DNA from: JAWKWA01 sp041397765
GTDB taxonomy: Bacteria > Pseudomonadota > Alphaproteobacteria > Rhizobiales > Hyphomicrobiaceae
DNA length: 64,000 nucleotides
Assembly (NCBI GenBank): GCA_041397765.1
Contig: JAWKWA010000010.1
Location: 62,001 to 126,000 of the forward strand
Reading direction: 5' to 3'
Positions within the stretch are counted from its first letter, which is position 1; every line of letters begins with the position of its first letter. The notes under the pieces are model-generated. The model was not told the origin of the DNA and did no database searches. It saw only the letters and a program-made list of their open reading frames with translations. Of this stretch, positions 36,820 to 46,849 are shown piece after piece. A program made the position numbers and the translations under genes.

Positions 36820-39341
36820 TCAGGGGATCAGCAGGCGCTGCCGCGGGTAGATGAGGTCCGGATTGCGGATGCGGCGGCGGTTGGCGCCATAGATGCGGGG
36901 ATAGCGGCTGCCCCGGCCGTAATACCGTCGCGCGATGCCCCAGAGCGTGTCGCCGCGCCGAACCCGGTGGTAGCGCCGGCCGCCCTCGGACAGGAAGCCG
37001 TGCCGACGGGACCACAGCCGGCGGCCGACCGGAACGCGGACCACCTCGCGCTTCGTCCCGCGCAGGATACGGACCGTCTTGTGCGTCGAATGGCGGGCCG
37101 CGACGGCCGCGGCACGACGGCGCTTCTGCGACCAGCCGGCCCGGGTGGCGCGGCGGGATGCATGACGGCGTGCTGCTGCGACGGTGCCGGCCTTCAGCGT
37201 CCTGCGTTTGAAGCTCTTGCGGCCGGGCTTGCGAAGCTGGCGGGCGGAAGTCGTCGCACCAGCGATCTCGAGCGGAGCGTCGCTCGCCGCCGCCTCGCCG
37301 TCCGCCTTCTGGCTCTCGCCGGTGAGGGCGGGGGAGCCGGCCGCGTCATCGGCCGAGGCCAAGCTCCCGCCAGCCGCCCCAGCATCCGCCATGGCTGCCT
37401 CGCGGCGGAACTCCTGGTCGAGCCCGGCGATGGTATCGCCATTGGGGGCGAGCAGCTCGGCGCGCACGCCGTGGGTGCCGGGGCGCACCCAATAGTCGGA
37501 ATCGAGTACCCAGGCTCCTGTCGCATCGGAGCGGGTCATGCCGATATCGTCGTCGTCGATGACGACGCGGACGTCGGCGTCGGGCGCGCCCGAGCCCGAC
37601 ACGGTGACGCGGCCGCGCTTCTGGCCGAGCGACTCATAGAGGATCGAGCGGATCGCGAAACCGTCGGCCGAGGGCACCGGTCGGGCCGTGCCGGCGCCGG
37701 CGGCGCTCCCGCTTCCGTCAGCTTCACCGGGCGCTGCGGTCTTGCCGCCGGCGTCGGCATCGGCGACGACCGCATCGTCGGCCTGCTGGCGCTCGCGATC
37801 GAAGGAGAACTCCGTCTCGAGCACGGTGCGACCGGCCGAATCCACCGCCTCCGCCGTCGCCGTATGGGGCCCGGGCGACAGCCAGTAGGTCGCCTCGTAG
37901 AGGAAGCGTCCGTTCTCGCCGGCGCGCGTGATGCCGACATCGGTGCCGTCGATGGCGAGACGCACCTCGAGACCGAGCGGTGCGCGTCCCGAGATCGTGG
38001 CCTCGCCGGCACGCGGGCCGAGCAGGCGATAGCTGACGGTGGAGATGGCGAGCGCGTCGGCCTTGTCGGCCTCCGTGCCGAACCAGTTGGAGAACCGCCG
38101 GCTGACCTCGGCGGCCATCTCGCCGGCCTTCTCGATGAGACTGGAGGAAGGCTCCGGAATGCCGTCCTCGCCCGCGCCCGTCTCGTCCGTCGCCGCTTCG
38201 CCGGTCTTCGCGCCGGCGGCCGTGTCATCGGCGGAGGTCGCATCGCCGGCCGGGACGGTCGCGGTGCCGTCCGTCGTCGTCGTTGGCTTGCCAGCCTGGG
38301 TCCCGCCTGTCTGGCCTTCGCTGTCCGTGGAACCGCGGGTCGTGGCATCGCCGACGGTGCCGCCACCGCTCCCGGCCCCGGCGGCCGTCTCCGGCCCGCT
38401 TGCGGCCGAGCCGCCGGCTGCAGAGCCGTCAACCTCGGCCCCCCCTGCCACTGTCTCACCAGTCGTCGGCTCACCGTCGTCGGCCTGCCAGCCGTCGAGC
38501 CGTCCTTGGCCGCCTCGCCCGCCGCGTCGGTTGCGCCCGCGGCGGTCGCGCCTTCACCCGAGGCGGTGGGTGCGGAGGCTTCGCCGATCCCGGTCGCAAC
38601 CGCTTCGTCGGTCGCCGTCGCGGTGCTCGTGCCCGCACTCTCGCCGACGTCGCCCGCGGCGCTCCCGCTTGCTGCGCCCTCGGCGGCGGCGGTGGCCGCC
38701 TCTTCGCTCCCGGTGGGCGCCGTCGCCGTGCCGGCATCGGCGACGACGGTCTCCCCGCTTGGCGTGCCGAGCCGTGCCTCGATCGTACGGGTGAGGATCG
38801 GGGCGCCGTCCTCGGTTTCGCGCACGATCAGCTCGAGCCGGTAGGCGCCGGCGGGCAGCTTCTGCGCCGAGGCGATGGTCCAGGCCCCCGCGGCGTCGGC
38901 GATGGTGCGGCCAAGGATGAGCCCGTTCGCCGTCACCTCGATGGAGCTGCCGGGGGCGGCACGACCGGCGAGGATGGAAACGCCGTCGATGGCGAGCTCG
39001 ACCGCGTCGAAACCGGTGTCGGCGGCGGCGATCTCGGCCGAGCGGCTTCTGGCCGTGGCATCGGCGTCCGACGTCGCCGTGCCGCTCGCCGCGCCCTTGG
39101 CGCTCGCGCTGGTGGAATCGGACGTCGCCCCGGCGGATCGAGCGACCGAGGTCCCGGCGGTGCCGGTGCCATCGGCATCGCTGGCGCGGATGCTTTCGCC
39201 GCCGGAGGACGCCAGCATGATCGGCTTCAGCCAGGGCGGCGCGCCTTCGGCGATCTCCTGCCAGTGATCGATCGTGTAGCCGCCGCCTGCGATGGCCCCC
39301 ATCAGGCCGAGCAGGGCGGCTGCGAACCGGGACTTGCTCAT
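36820..39341 (-). pseudogene. Secreted Ig-like/LysM peptidoglycan-binding protein, split by a frameshift
   Basis: Two frames make one protein of about 840 residues. The N-terminal frame (from ATG 39341) has a signal or anchor helix (residues 5-22), an Ala/Thr/Ser linker and an Ig-like unit (about 114-190), and is sensible down to about residue 280 (38507). From there the sense passes to another frame, which runs to the stop at 36820. That part has two more Ig-like units, each with a DG-x2-I/VGITR/GMTR core, a basic Arg/Lys linker and a C-terminal LysM domain (VRRGDTLWGIARRYYG). The switch lies between about 38455 and 38510; one missing base, for instance a C in GACGGCTCGACGG, would restore it. 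GTG 38451 opens the second frame but lacks a ribosome binding site. Confidence 0.8.
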
Positions 39342-39868
39342 GAGATCCTGCTACGCTCCGCCCACCATCGAAACACGGCGACCGTTGCCCTTCGGCAAGC
39401 GTTCCGCCCATCGGCGAAGTCCGGTCGCCGTGAGGCCTGCGTGCCGGGCGCAGCCTTGCCCGCCCCTGCCCGACCAGCCCTCGTCGGCGGATCGGCCGTG
39501 CACGCCAACCGGTCGCCCGACTGTTCGCGAACATGCTGAGCCTGACGCGACTTGTCGCGCCCGGCTCAAACCGAACGTCTACTCGCCCTTCAGCGTATTC
39601 CGCAATCCCCGTTTCTGCCAGGGGAGGGGGCGTCGGGCATGGCGCTTGCCGCGCCGCATGGTTAACGGATAGCCTCGCGGGTCATACGCGAAGGTGCCGC
39701 AATCGGGGTTGAGACTGATGAAAGGCTCGGCCGGTAACATGCCCATTGGGGGCGACCGGCAGGAGCGGAGCCCCGGGCGAGCGGCCCCGGCGAGGAGCGA
39801 AGGAACAGAGCGTGGCGAAGGTCAACGGACGCAGCAGGGAGATCAGGGACATCAGCGGGGCGCGCATC
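39342..39868. other. Divergent intergenic region between the LysM and LOG genes
   Basis: About 530 bases with only shadow frames. It should hold the promoters of both flanking genes. I saw no clear boxes. An alternative GTG start for the LOG protein at 39812, with AAGGAAC before it, would shorten the gap. Confidence 0.45.
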
Positions 39869-40456
39869 ATGAATATCTGCGTGTTCTGCGGCTCGGGCAA
39901 AGGCGTCAACCCGGCCTACGCCAAGGCCGCCCGCGCACTGGGCCGCACGATGGCCAAAGCCGATATCGGCCTCGTCTACGGCGGCGGCAGCCTCGGCCTC
40001 ATGGGCGAGAGCGCCAAGGCGGTGCTGAAGGCCGGCGGGCGTGTCACCGGCATCATTCCGACCTTCCTCACCGAGCGCGAGCAGATGCTGAAGGACGCCC
40101 AGGAGCTCATCGTCACCAAGGACATGCACGAGCGCAAGCGCCTGATGTTCGAGAAGTCGGATGCGTTCGTCGCGCTGCCCGGCGGCATCGGCACGCTCGA
40201 GGAACTCGTCGAGCAGCTCACCTGGTCGCAGCTCGGCCAGCACCGCAAGCCGATCGTGCTCGTCGATGTCGAGGGGTTCTGGGAGCCGCTCCTGAAGCTG
40301 CTCGACCATATGCGCGCCGAGGCCTTCATCCGCGCGAGCCTGCCGGTCGATTTCCATGTCGTCAGGGATGCGACCGAGGTCGTGCCGAAGCTGCGGGGCC
40401 TTGAGCCGGCGCTCGGCGGAGGCCCCGACGACAAGGCGATCGCGACCAAGTTCTGA
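39869..40456 (+). CDS. LOG-family protein (TIGR00730), nucleoside 5'-monophosphate phosphoribohydrolase
   Basis: LOG enzymes hydrolyse the N-glycosidic bond of nucleoside monophosphates, including cytokinin ribotides in plants; bacterial members are often misnamed lysine decarboxylases. The 195-residue protein has MNICVFCGSG at its start, GGGSLGLMG, and the catalytic PGGIGTLEELVE. ATG 39869 matches the usual family N-terminus; GTG 39812 would add 19 residues and has a better ribosome binding site (AAGGAAC). It stands alone. Confidence 0.92.
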   Translation: MNICVFCGSGKGVNPAYAKAARALGRTMAKADIGLVYGGGSLGLMGESAKAVLKAGGRVTGIIPTFLTEREQMLKDAQELIVTKDMHERKRLMFEKSDAFVALPGGIGTLEELVEQLTWSQLGQHRKPIVLVDVEGFWEPLLKLLDHMRAEAFIRASLPVDFHVVRDATEVVPKLRGLEPALGGGPDDKAIATKF

Positions 40457-40540
40457 CCGGCCGCGCTCCCCCCTCGCCGCACCTGCGCGCCAGCATCGCC
40501 GGACGAAGCCGCTACCGGCTCGCCGCAAGCGACGGCGAGA

Positions 40541-41986
40541 CTATCGCTTGCTCTCCTGCCTGCCGATCAGCTCGGCCCCGGCATCGGCGCGCATCGCCAG
40601 ATAGAGGACGGCCGAGCCGACCGACAGGCAGGCGACGACCAGGAACGCCGCGTCGAAATCGGCGATGGTCAGCGCGGTCTCGCCGCGCAGGCCGCGTGAG
40701 ATCTCCAGCGCGAGCGCGGCGATCACCACGCCCGTCGAGATGGCCAGTTGCTGGGCGACGCCCGAGAAGCTCGTCGCCCGGCTCGCATCCGACTGGCCGA
40801 TATCGGCGAAGGTGAGCGCCGCGAGGCTGGTGAAATGGAGCGAGCGGATGAAGCCGCCGACCAGCAGGACGGCGACGATCACGAGGTGCGGCGTCGTCGG
40901 CGTGAACAGCGTGTTGGCGGCCATGAAGGCGCTGCTGAGCAGCGCCGAGCCGATCAGCACGGGACGGAAACCCGTCGCGCCGAGGATGCGCCGCGCCGAG
41001 GCCTTCATCAGGATCGCGCCGAGCGCGCCGGCGAAGGTGAGTGAGCCGGACTGGAAGGCCGTCAGACCGAACTGGAGCTGGAACAGCAGCGGCAGCAGGA
41101 ACGGCACCGAGCCGATGCTGGCGCGAAAGAGGAAGCCTGACAGGATCGAGGTCCGGAAGGTGTCGATGCCGAGCAGGTTCAGATCGATGATCGGGCGGAC
41201 GACGCGCCGGGCGTGACGGACATAGGCGAGCGCGAGCAGGACGCCACCAGCCAGCATTCCAAGGACCAGCCAGGCGGAGGCGATGTCCCGGCCGATCAGC
41301 GTCGCCCCGAAGATCAGGAGCGACAGTGCCAGCCCCGAGAGGATGAAGCCCTTGACGTCGAGCGGCGGGCTCTCGGGCTCGCGGATGTCGGGAATGAGCA
41401 GGGTCGCCGCGACGAGGCCGAGAATGCCGACCGGCACATTGATCCAGAAGATCAGCCGCCAGTGGAAATAGGTGGTGAGGAAGCCGCCGACCGGCGGGCC
41501 GACGACCGGGCCGATCAGCGCCGGCATGGTGACGAAGGCGAGGGCGCCGACGAGCTCGGATTTGGGCACCGTGCGCACCAGGACGAGGCGCCCGACCGGA
41601 ACCATCAGCGCGCCGCCGAGCCCCTGGAGGATGCGGGCGGCGACCAGCGTCTCCAGGCTCGTCGCCAGCCCGCAGGCGATCGAGCCGAGAACGAAGACGA
41701 TGATCGCGGAGCGGAACACGAGGCGCGTGCCGAACCGGTCGGCGAGCCAGCCGGAGGCGGGGATGAACACGGCGAGGCTGAGCAGATAGGCGGTGAAGGC
41801 GAGCTTCAGGATCACCGGGTCCTCGTGGAGGTCGACGGCGATCGCCGGCAGCGAGGTGGCGATCACGGTCGAATCCATGTTCTCCATGAAGAGCGCGGCA
41901 GCGACCACGAGGCAGACGAGAAGGCGTCTGCGACGCTCCTCGCCGCCCGTGCCGTGATCGAGCGCGCCAGCGGACCCTTCCATCAT
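40541..41986 (-). CDS. MFS drug exporter, DHA2 (EmrB/QacA) family
   Basis: The 481-residue protein has about 14 membrane helices and DHA2 motifs: the start of helix 1 carries the MENMDSTVIATSLPAI pattern with the conserved Asp, motif A is GWLADRFGTRLVF, and motif C is ALIGPVVGPPVGGFL. Such proteins export toxic compounds using proton motive force, often with an EmrA partner, which is missing here. A good AAGGAAG site precedes ATG ATG at 41986. No regulator is adjacent. Confidence 0.94.
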   Translation of the reverse strand: MMEGSAGALDHGTGGEERRRRLLVCLVVAAALFMENMDSTVIATSLPAIAVDLHEDPVILKLAFTAYLLSLAVFIPASGWLADRFGTRLVFRSAIIVFVLGSIACGLATSLETLVAARILQGLGGALMVPVGRLVLVRTVPKSELVGALAFVTMPALIGPVVGPPVGGFLTTYFHWRLIFWINVPVGILGLVAATLLIPDIREPESPPLDVKGFILSGLALSLLIFGATLIGRDIASAWLVLGMLAGGVLLALAYVRHARRVVRPIIDLNLLGIDTFRTSILSGFLFRASIGSVPFLLPLLFQLQFGLTAFQSGSLTFAGALGAILMKASARRILGATGFRPVLIGSALLSSAFMAANTLFTPTTPHLVIVAVLLVGGFIRSLHFTSLAALTFADIGQSDASRATSFSGVAQQLAISTGVVIAALALEISRGLRGETALTIADFDAAFLVVACLSVGSAVLYLAMRADAGAELIGRQESKR

Positions 41987-42304
41987 TGCTTCCTTCCAAC
42001 GCGGACGGGCGCGCTACCGCCCCGTCCAGGGACGGGGCGGTGGCAGGCTGTCGCGATCGGGCGCCTCGCACCGCGCGATCCGGTCGCATCGCTGCTGCGG
42101 GATGGATGGGGCGGAGAGGCCATGCGAAACGTCGCAGTGTCGGCGTGCTGATTTGCCGACGGACGGAGGTTAACATGCCGGCGATCGCATCGTTCCCGCA
42201 ACCCCGCAGCGAGCTGCCCCGGGGTCGGGCGGGCAGCCATGCGGCATTCGACCGGCAGGCTGTGCGGGCCCCGCCGGCTGCCCGTTGCGGGGGAGGAGTG
42301 TGCC
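41987..42304. other. Divergent intergenic region between the MFS exporter and the deacylase-like gene
   Basis: About 320 bases with shadow frames only. It ends with the GGGGAGGAG ribosome binding site of the gene at 42305. No operator-like repeat was found. Confidence 0.45.
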
Positions 42305-43341
42305 ATGCGGCAGGGATTGAGGATCGGCTCGGAGACGGTCGCGGCCGGCGAGCGCCGCCTCGTCGATCTGCCGGTCTCGCGGCTGTCGAATCACATCCCG
42401 GTCTCGCTGCCGGTGCATGTGCTGCATGGCCGCGAGGCGGGACCGACGCTTTTCATCTCGGCCTGCGTGCATGGCGACGAGATCAACGGCGTCGAGATCA
42501 TCCGTCGGCTGCTCAGGGTCGAGGAGCTCGCCGACATTCGCGGCACGCTCCTCTGCATTCCCGTCGTCAACGCCTTCGGCTTCATCTCGCGCTCGCGCTA
42601 TTTGCCCGATTCGCGTGATCTCAACCGCTCATTCCCGGGTAACTCGACCGGCCCCCTCGCCTCGCGTCTCGCCAACATCCTGATGAGCGAGGTGGTGGCG
42701 AAGTCCAATTTCGGTGTCGACCTCCACACCGCGGCGGCGCATCGCACGAACCTGCCGCAGATCAGGTCGAGCCTCGCGACCGAGGAGGCGCGGCGTGTGG
42801 CGGCGGCCTTCGCCGCGCCGGTGACGCTGCGCTCGCCCGAGCGCGAGGGCTCGCTGCGCGAGGCGGCGGGGCGGATCGGGGTTCCGGTCGTCGTCTATGA
42901 GGGCGGCGAGGGGCTGCGTTTCGACGAGTTCGCGATCCGCGCCGGCGTGCGCGGCATTCTCGGCGTGATGACGGCAGCCGGCATGATCTCGCTGAAGGTC
43001 GATCCGGGGCCGGCCGAGCGCTCGATCGAGGCGACCTCCTCGAGCTGGGTGCGGGCGCCGGAGGGGGCGTGCTGCTCAGCTACAAGTCGACCGGCGATAC
43101 GGTGGAGCCCGACGAGGTGATCGGCGCCATCGCCAATGCCTATGAGGATTCCTGAGACGCCGGTGCGCGCCTCCAAGCGCGGCATCATCATCGGCCGCAC
43201 CAAGCTGCCGGTGGTCAATCTCGGCGATGCGCTGTTCCATATCGCCTGGACCAAGGACGTCAGCGGACGCGGCGGCCCGATCGCACCGGTCAGCAGCGAG
43301 GTGGGCAGCGATCCCTGTTCGACGAGGACGAGATCGTCTGA
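42305..43341 (+). pseudogene. Succinylglutamate desuccinylase/aspartoacylase family protein with three frameshifts
   Basis: Relatives are zinc deacylases or amidases of acylated amino acids. The first frame gives residues 1-258 with the zinc motif VHGDE (His56, Glu59), RDLNRSFPG, and DLHTAA (His141). At a five-G run (43063-43067) one base appears missing: the next frame continues VLLSYKSTGDTVEPDEVI then GAIANAYED. Near 43146-43152 one base appears extra, and the frame resumes ETPVRASKRGIIIGRTKLPV then VNLGDALFHIAWTKDV. At 43313-43315 one C appears missing, restoring a C-terminus DPLFDEDEIV before the TGA at 43339. So a sensible coding sequence continues across all three. It reads on to convergent fbpB. 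Confidence 0.8.
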
Positions 43342-43384
43342 GCGTCCGCCCTGTCGCCGTGGGTCTCGGCCGCGCTTTCGCCGG

Positions 43385-45184
43385 CTATTGGGGCGCGACC
43401 GGCGTCTGCCGGCGCCTGATCACGGCGCGGTCGACGAGGATGACGGGCACGAGACCGACGAGCACGATCAGCAGCGCCGACAGCGCCGCCTCCTCGAAGC
43501 GCTCGAGGGCGGCGAGCTCGTAGACGCGGGTGGCGAGCGTCTGGAGCCCGAAGGGGCGCAGCAGCAAGGTCGCCGGCAGCTCCTTCATGGTGTCGACGAA
43601 GACGAGCACGAGGGCGACGCCGATGGTCGGTTTCAGCAGCGGGAAATGAAGGCGGCGGAAGGTGGTGACGGCGCTCTCGCCCAGAGTGCGGGCGGCGGCG
43701 TCGAGGCTCGGCGAGATCCGCCTGAGCCCGGAATCGATGGCGCCGACGGCGACGGCGGCAAAGCGGATCGCATAGGCGAGGATCACCGCGAAGACGCTGC
43801 CCGACAGTAGAAGACCGGTCGAGATGCCGAGTCGGCTCGACATCAACAGGTCGAGCCGGTTGTCGAAAGCAGCGAGCGGCACGAGCAGGCCGATGGCGAG
43901 CACGGTGCCGGGCAGCGCATAGCCGACCCCGGCGAGCGCGACCGCCGGCCGCGTGAGGCCGTTCGGGGCGACGCGGCGCGCATAGGCGACGACGAGGGCG
44001 ACGAGCGCGGTGACGAAGGCCGCCGCGAGCGCGAGGACGAGGCTCGAGACGGCCGCCTCGAGGAAGGCGCCGCCGAGGGCGTCCCCGAGATGGCGGAGCG
44101 CCGTCGAGGCGAGAACGGTCATCGGCAGCACGAAGCCGATCAGGAACGGCATGAGGCAGACGGCGAGCGCGCCATGGCCGCGCCAGCCGGTGAGGTCGCG
44201 CTCGGGCACGGTGCGGATGCGGCGGGCATTCTCGTGCGTGCCGCCGCGGCGGGTCTGGTGCTCCAGCCAGAACAGCACGAGCACGAACAGCAGCATGACC
44301 GAGGCGATCTGCGCGGCACCCGCCAGGCTCGAGCGCTGCAGCCAGGTCTGATAGGCGGTCACGGTCAGCGTGCGCACGCCGAGATATTCCGTGGCGCCGA
44401 TGTCGTTGAGGCATTCCATCAGGACGAGCGCGAGGCCGGCGGCGAGGGCCGGACGGGCGAGCGGCAGGGCGATCTCGAAGAAGGTGGCGAGCGCCGAGCG
44501 GCCGAGCGTGCGGGCGACCTCGAGGGTTCCGACCGACTGCTGCATGAAGCTCGCCCGTGCCGACATGTAGACATAGGGATAGAGCACGGCCGAGAGCACG
44601 AAGACGGCGCCGCCGATCGAGCGCAGCTCGGGGACCCAGTACTGCCGCCGCGTCTCGAAGCCGAGCAGCCACCTGACGAAGGTCTGGATCGGACCGGCGG
44701 CGTCGAGCAGGTCCATGTAGCAATAGGCGATGATGTAGGTCGGCATGGCGAGCGGCACGAGCAGCAGCCAGCCGACGAGGTCGCGACCGGGAAACCGGTA
44801 GAGCGCGACGAGCCAGGCGGTCGCGGTGCCGATCACCAGCGTCACCACCCCCACTCCGCCGAGCAGGATGAGCGTCCGCCCGACCGTCGCCGGCAGGATG
44901 GTCGTCGCCAGATGCCGCCAGACCCCGCCCGCCGGCCCGAGCGCGATGACGAGGATCGAGGCGAGCGGGAACAGGATGACGAGCAGGATGAGGGCGGTGG
45001 CGATGGTCCAGCCGGGCGAGATGCGCCGGCGCGCCCGCCAGCGTCTGAGACCCGCCAGGAGACGCGAGGGAGTAGGTGGCCGGCGGGGGCCGTGGCTCCC
45101 GATCCGGCCGCTTGGCCCGGCGCTCCTCAAGCGTCCCCCGGGCACGGGGCCGGTCCGGGGCAATACGTCCCGGCAGGTGCCCAA
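43385..45184 (-). CDS. FbpB-type ferric iron ABC transporter permease
   Basis: The 599-residue product is a double-domain permease with about 12 helices, as in FbpB/AfuB/FutB: two similar halves each with the EAA-type loop (for example TLEVARTLGRSALATFF and SLDAAARTLGESAVTTFRRL). It imports Fe3+ delivered by the binding protein encoded 31 bases upstream. The given start is TTG 45184; no ATG lies before the first helix, and a GTG at 45145 is an alternative, so the start is uncertain. The ATPase subunit FbpC is not adjacent. Confidence 0.9.
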   Translation of the reverse strand: MGTCRDVLPRTGPVPGGRLRSAGPSGRIGSHGPRRPPTPSRLLAGLRRWRARRRISPGWTIATALILLVILFPLASILVIALGPAGGVWRHLATTILPATVGRTLILLGGVGVVTLVIGTATAWLVALYRFPGRDLVGWLLLVPLAMPTYIIAYCYMDLLDAAGPIQTFVRWLLGFETRRQYWVPELRSIGGAVFVLSAVLYPYVYMSARASFMQQSVGTLEVARTLGRSALATFFEIALPLARPALAAGLALVLMECLNDIGATEYLGVRTLTVTAYQTWLQRSSLAGAAQIASVMLLFVLVLFWLEHQTRRGGTHENARRIRTVPERDLTGWRGHGALAVCLMPFLIGFVLPMTVLASTALRHLGDALGGAFLEAAVSSLVLALAAAFVTALVALVVAYARRVAPNGLTRPAVALAGVGYALPGTVLAIGLLVPLAAFDNRLDLLMSSRLGISTGLLLSGSVFAVILAYAIRFAAVAVGAIDSGLRRISPSLDAAARTLGESAVTTFRRLHFPLLKPTIGVALVLVFVDTMKELPATLLLRPFGLQTLATRVYELAALERFEEAALSALLIVLVGLVPVILVDRAVIRRRQTPVAPQ

Positions 45185-45215
45185 GGTCCCGGCCTCGACA
45201 GGTCTCTCCGAGCGC

Positions 45216-46298
45216 TCACGAGCCCGGCCCCTCGTCGAAACCGACCTCGTCGACGAGCTCGGAAGCTTCCTTTCGATGATCGGCGATCTCGGCGAGCGGC
45301 AAGGGATCGGGCTTCAGCGTCCCCCAGCTCGCGACCGGTTCGGACGGCGGATTGGCATCGTCGATCGGATACTCGTTGTTCACCGAGGCATAGATGCTCT
45401 GCGCCTCGGGCGAGGCGAGGAATTCGAGGAGACGGATCGCCTCGTCGCGGTGCGGGGCAAACTTCAGGAGGGCCGCGCCGGATATGTTCACGTGGGTGCC
45501 GCGCTCGTCGGCATTGGGAAAGAGCAGCTTGACCGAGTCGGCCCAGACCTTCTGCTCGGGCTCCTTCGTGTTCGTCAGCATCGCACCCATGTAATAGGTA
45601 TTGCCGAGTGCGATGTCGCATTCGCCGGCATAGATGGCCTTCACCTGATCGCGATCGCCGCCGGCCGGCCGGCGGGCGAGATTGTCGCGCACCGCCGTCA
45701 GCCAGGTCTTGGTCGCCTCGCGGCCATGATGGGCGATCATCGAGGCGATGAGCGCGATGTTGTAGGTGTGCTGGCCCGAGCGCACGCAGATGCGACCCTT
45801 CCATTTCGGATCGGCCAGATCCTCGTAGGTGATGGCCTCCTCGGCGACCCGCGCCTTGGAGGCATAGACGATGCGGGCGCGGCGGGTGAGCCCGAACCAG
45901 TGATTCTCCGGGTCGCGCAGGCCGGCGGGAATGTCGGCCCACAGCGCCTCGGATTCGACCGGCTGGGTGATGCCGGCGCGCTTGGCCTCGATCAGCAGGC
46001 CGAACTCGTTGGTGAGCAGGACGTCGGCCGGGCTCAGCCGGTCCTCGGCGGCGATGCGCTCGATCAGGCCGTCCTTGGCATAGACCACGGTGATGTCGAT
46101 GCCGGTCTGCTTGCGGAAGGCGTCGATCAGCGGCTCGATCAGGCTCGGCTCGCGGTAGCTGTAGACGTTGATCTCGGCCGCGGCGGCAGGGATGGTGGGG
46201 GCAAGGCCGGCGGCGAGAGCAAGGCCCGCGAGAGCCGGACCTAGCTTGCGGAGGAGGAGCGCCCTGAGCGGCCGGCGCGAGCGAGGGGGAGTGGTCAT
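45216..46298 (-). CDS. FbpA-type ferric iron-binding periplasmic protein
   Basis: The 360-residue protein has a signal peptide (cleavage near AAAAEI), then a class II periplasmic binding fold that starts EINVYSYREPSLIEPLIDAF. The iron-binding Tyr pair lies in NTYYMGAML. ATG 46298 is chosen over the upstream TTG because GGAGA lies 8 bases before it. It should form an operon with the permease; the ATPase must be elsewhere. Its upstream region carries a 16-bp palindrome and repeats that could mediate control. Confidence 0.93.
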   Translation of the reverse strand: MTTPPRSRRPLRALLLRKLGPALAGLALAAGLAPTIPAAAAEINVYSYREPSLIEPLIDAFRKQTGIDITVVYAKDGLIERIAAEDRLSPADVLLTNEFGLLIEAKRAGITQPVESEALWADIPAGLRDPENHWFGLTRRARIVYASKARVAEEAITYEDLADPKWKGRICVRSGQHTYNIALIASMIAHHGREATKTWLTAVRDNLARRPAGGDRDQVKAIYAGECDIALGNTYYMGAMLTNTKEPEQKVWADSVKLLFPNADERGTHVNISGAALLKFAPHRDEAIRLLEFLASPEAQSIYASVNNEYPIDDANPPSEPVASWGTLKPDPLPLAEIADHRKEASELVDEVGFDEGPGS

Positions 46299-46445
46299 CG
46301 TTGCAATCTCCAATCGGCGGGATTCAAGGTCCCGTCATCGGCAAAGAGGGGTGCCGGATGAGGGGGCACCCGGCAGGTCGAGTTATCGGGAGTGCGATTT
46401 CGGCTGTCAACAGCGGTCGCGACATCGGCGCCACGTATTCGCCAG

Positions 46446-46499
46446 CAGACTGGAATGCCTCCAGACTGGAATTGCTCTATATTGCAGCAGATCTGCTGC
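46446..46499 (-). promoter_or_regulatory. Candidate operator/promoter of the iron transporter: 16-bp palindrome and direct repeats
   Basis: GCAGCAGATCTGCTGC (46484-46499) is a perfect 16-bp palindrome. On the minus strand it is followed by TATAGA (46481-46476), a plausible -10 element, and then two copies of the minus-strand ATTCCAGTCTG (46472-46462 and 46456-46446), spaced 16 bases start to start. It lies about 150 bases before fbpA. The palindrome does not match the RirA, Fur or Irr sites that I know, so the regulator is unknown. Confidence 0.4.
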
Positions 46500-46751
46500 C
46501 GGATTGAAGTATTGGGCGTCGTGACGCCGGGCACGACAGGTGTTTCATTCGCAGGCAGATGAGCGCTGTCGCAGCAGGGTTCGGTCGATCGGAGCCTTCG
46601 GGCAGGTTCCGGCGAAGTGGCAACCGGCTCGCCCAGAACATATGCAAAATCAATGGCGTATGCCGGCGCACATACCAACCCGGCGCGCATTCCACCCCGC
46701 GAATGTCAGCCCTTTCGCTCGCTGGGATTGGAGCGGGTTCATGGTTCCGTT

Positions 46752-46776
46752 TGACCTGACCTGACCTGACCTGACC
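46752..46776. repeat. Pentanucleotide tandem repeat (TGACC)5
   Basis: Five perfect copies of TGACC sit between the iron transporter and the kinase gene. It is a typical slippage-prone microsatellite. It is 73 bases downstream of the kinase stop, so its effect on any gene is unclear. Confidence 0.9.
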
Positions 46777-46849
46777 CTCGCCTGCGTCGACGTGTCGTCG
46801 CCGGGCCGCGTGGCCCGCGACAGTGGCGCCCGCGGCCTCTGGCTTGGGG

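Larger units (their letters stand above)
46299..46849. other. Intergenic region upstream of fbpA, downstream of the kinase
   Basis: About 550 bases between two minus-strand genes. It holds the candidate operator and the TGACC microsatellite listed separately. The open frames here are shadows. Confidence 0.5.

Noticed and set aside
46752..46776. TGACC repeat as a CRISPR or regulatory array
   Set aside because: Units are only 5 bp without spacers, so it is a simple microsatellite.
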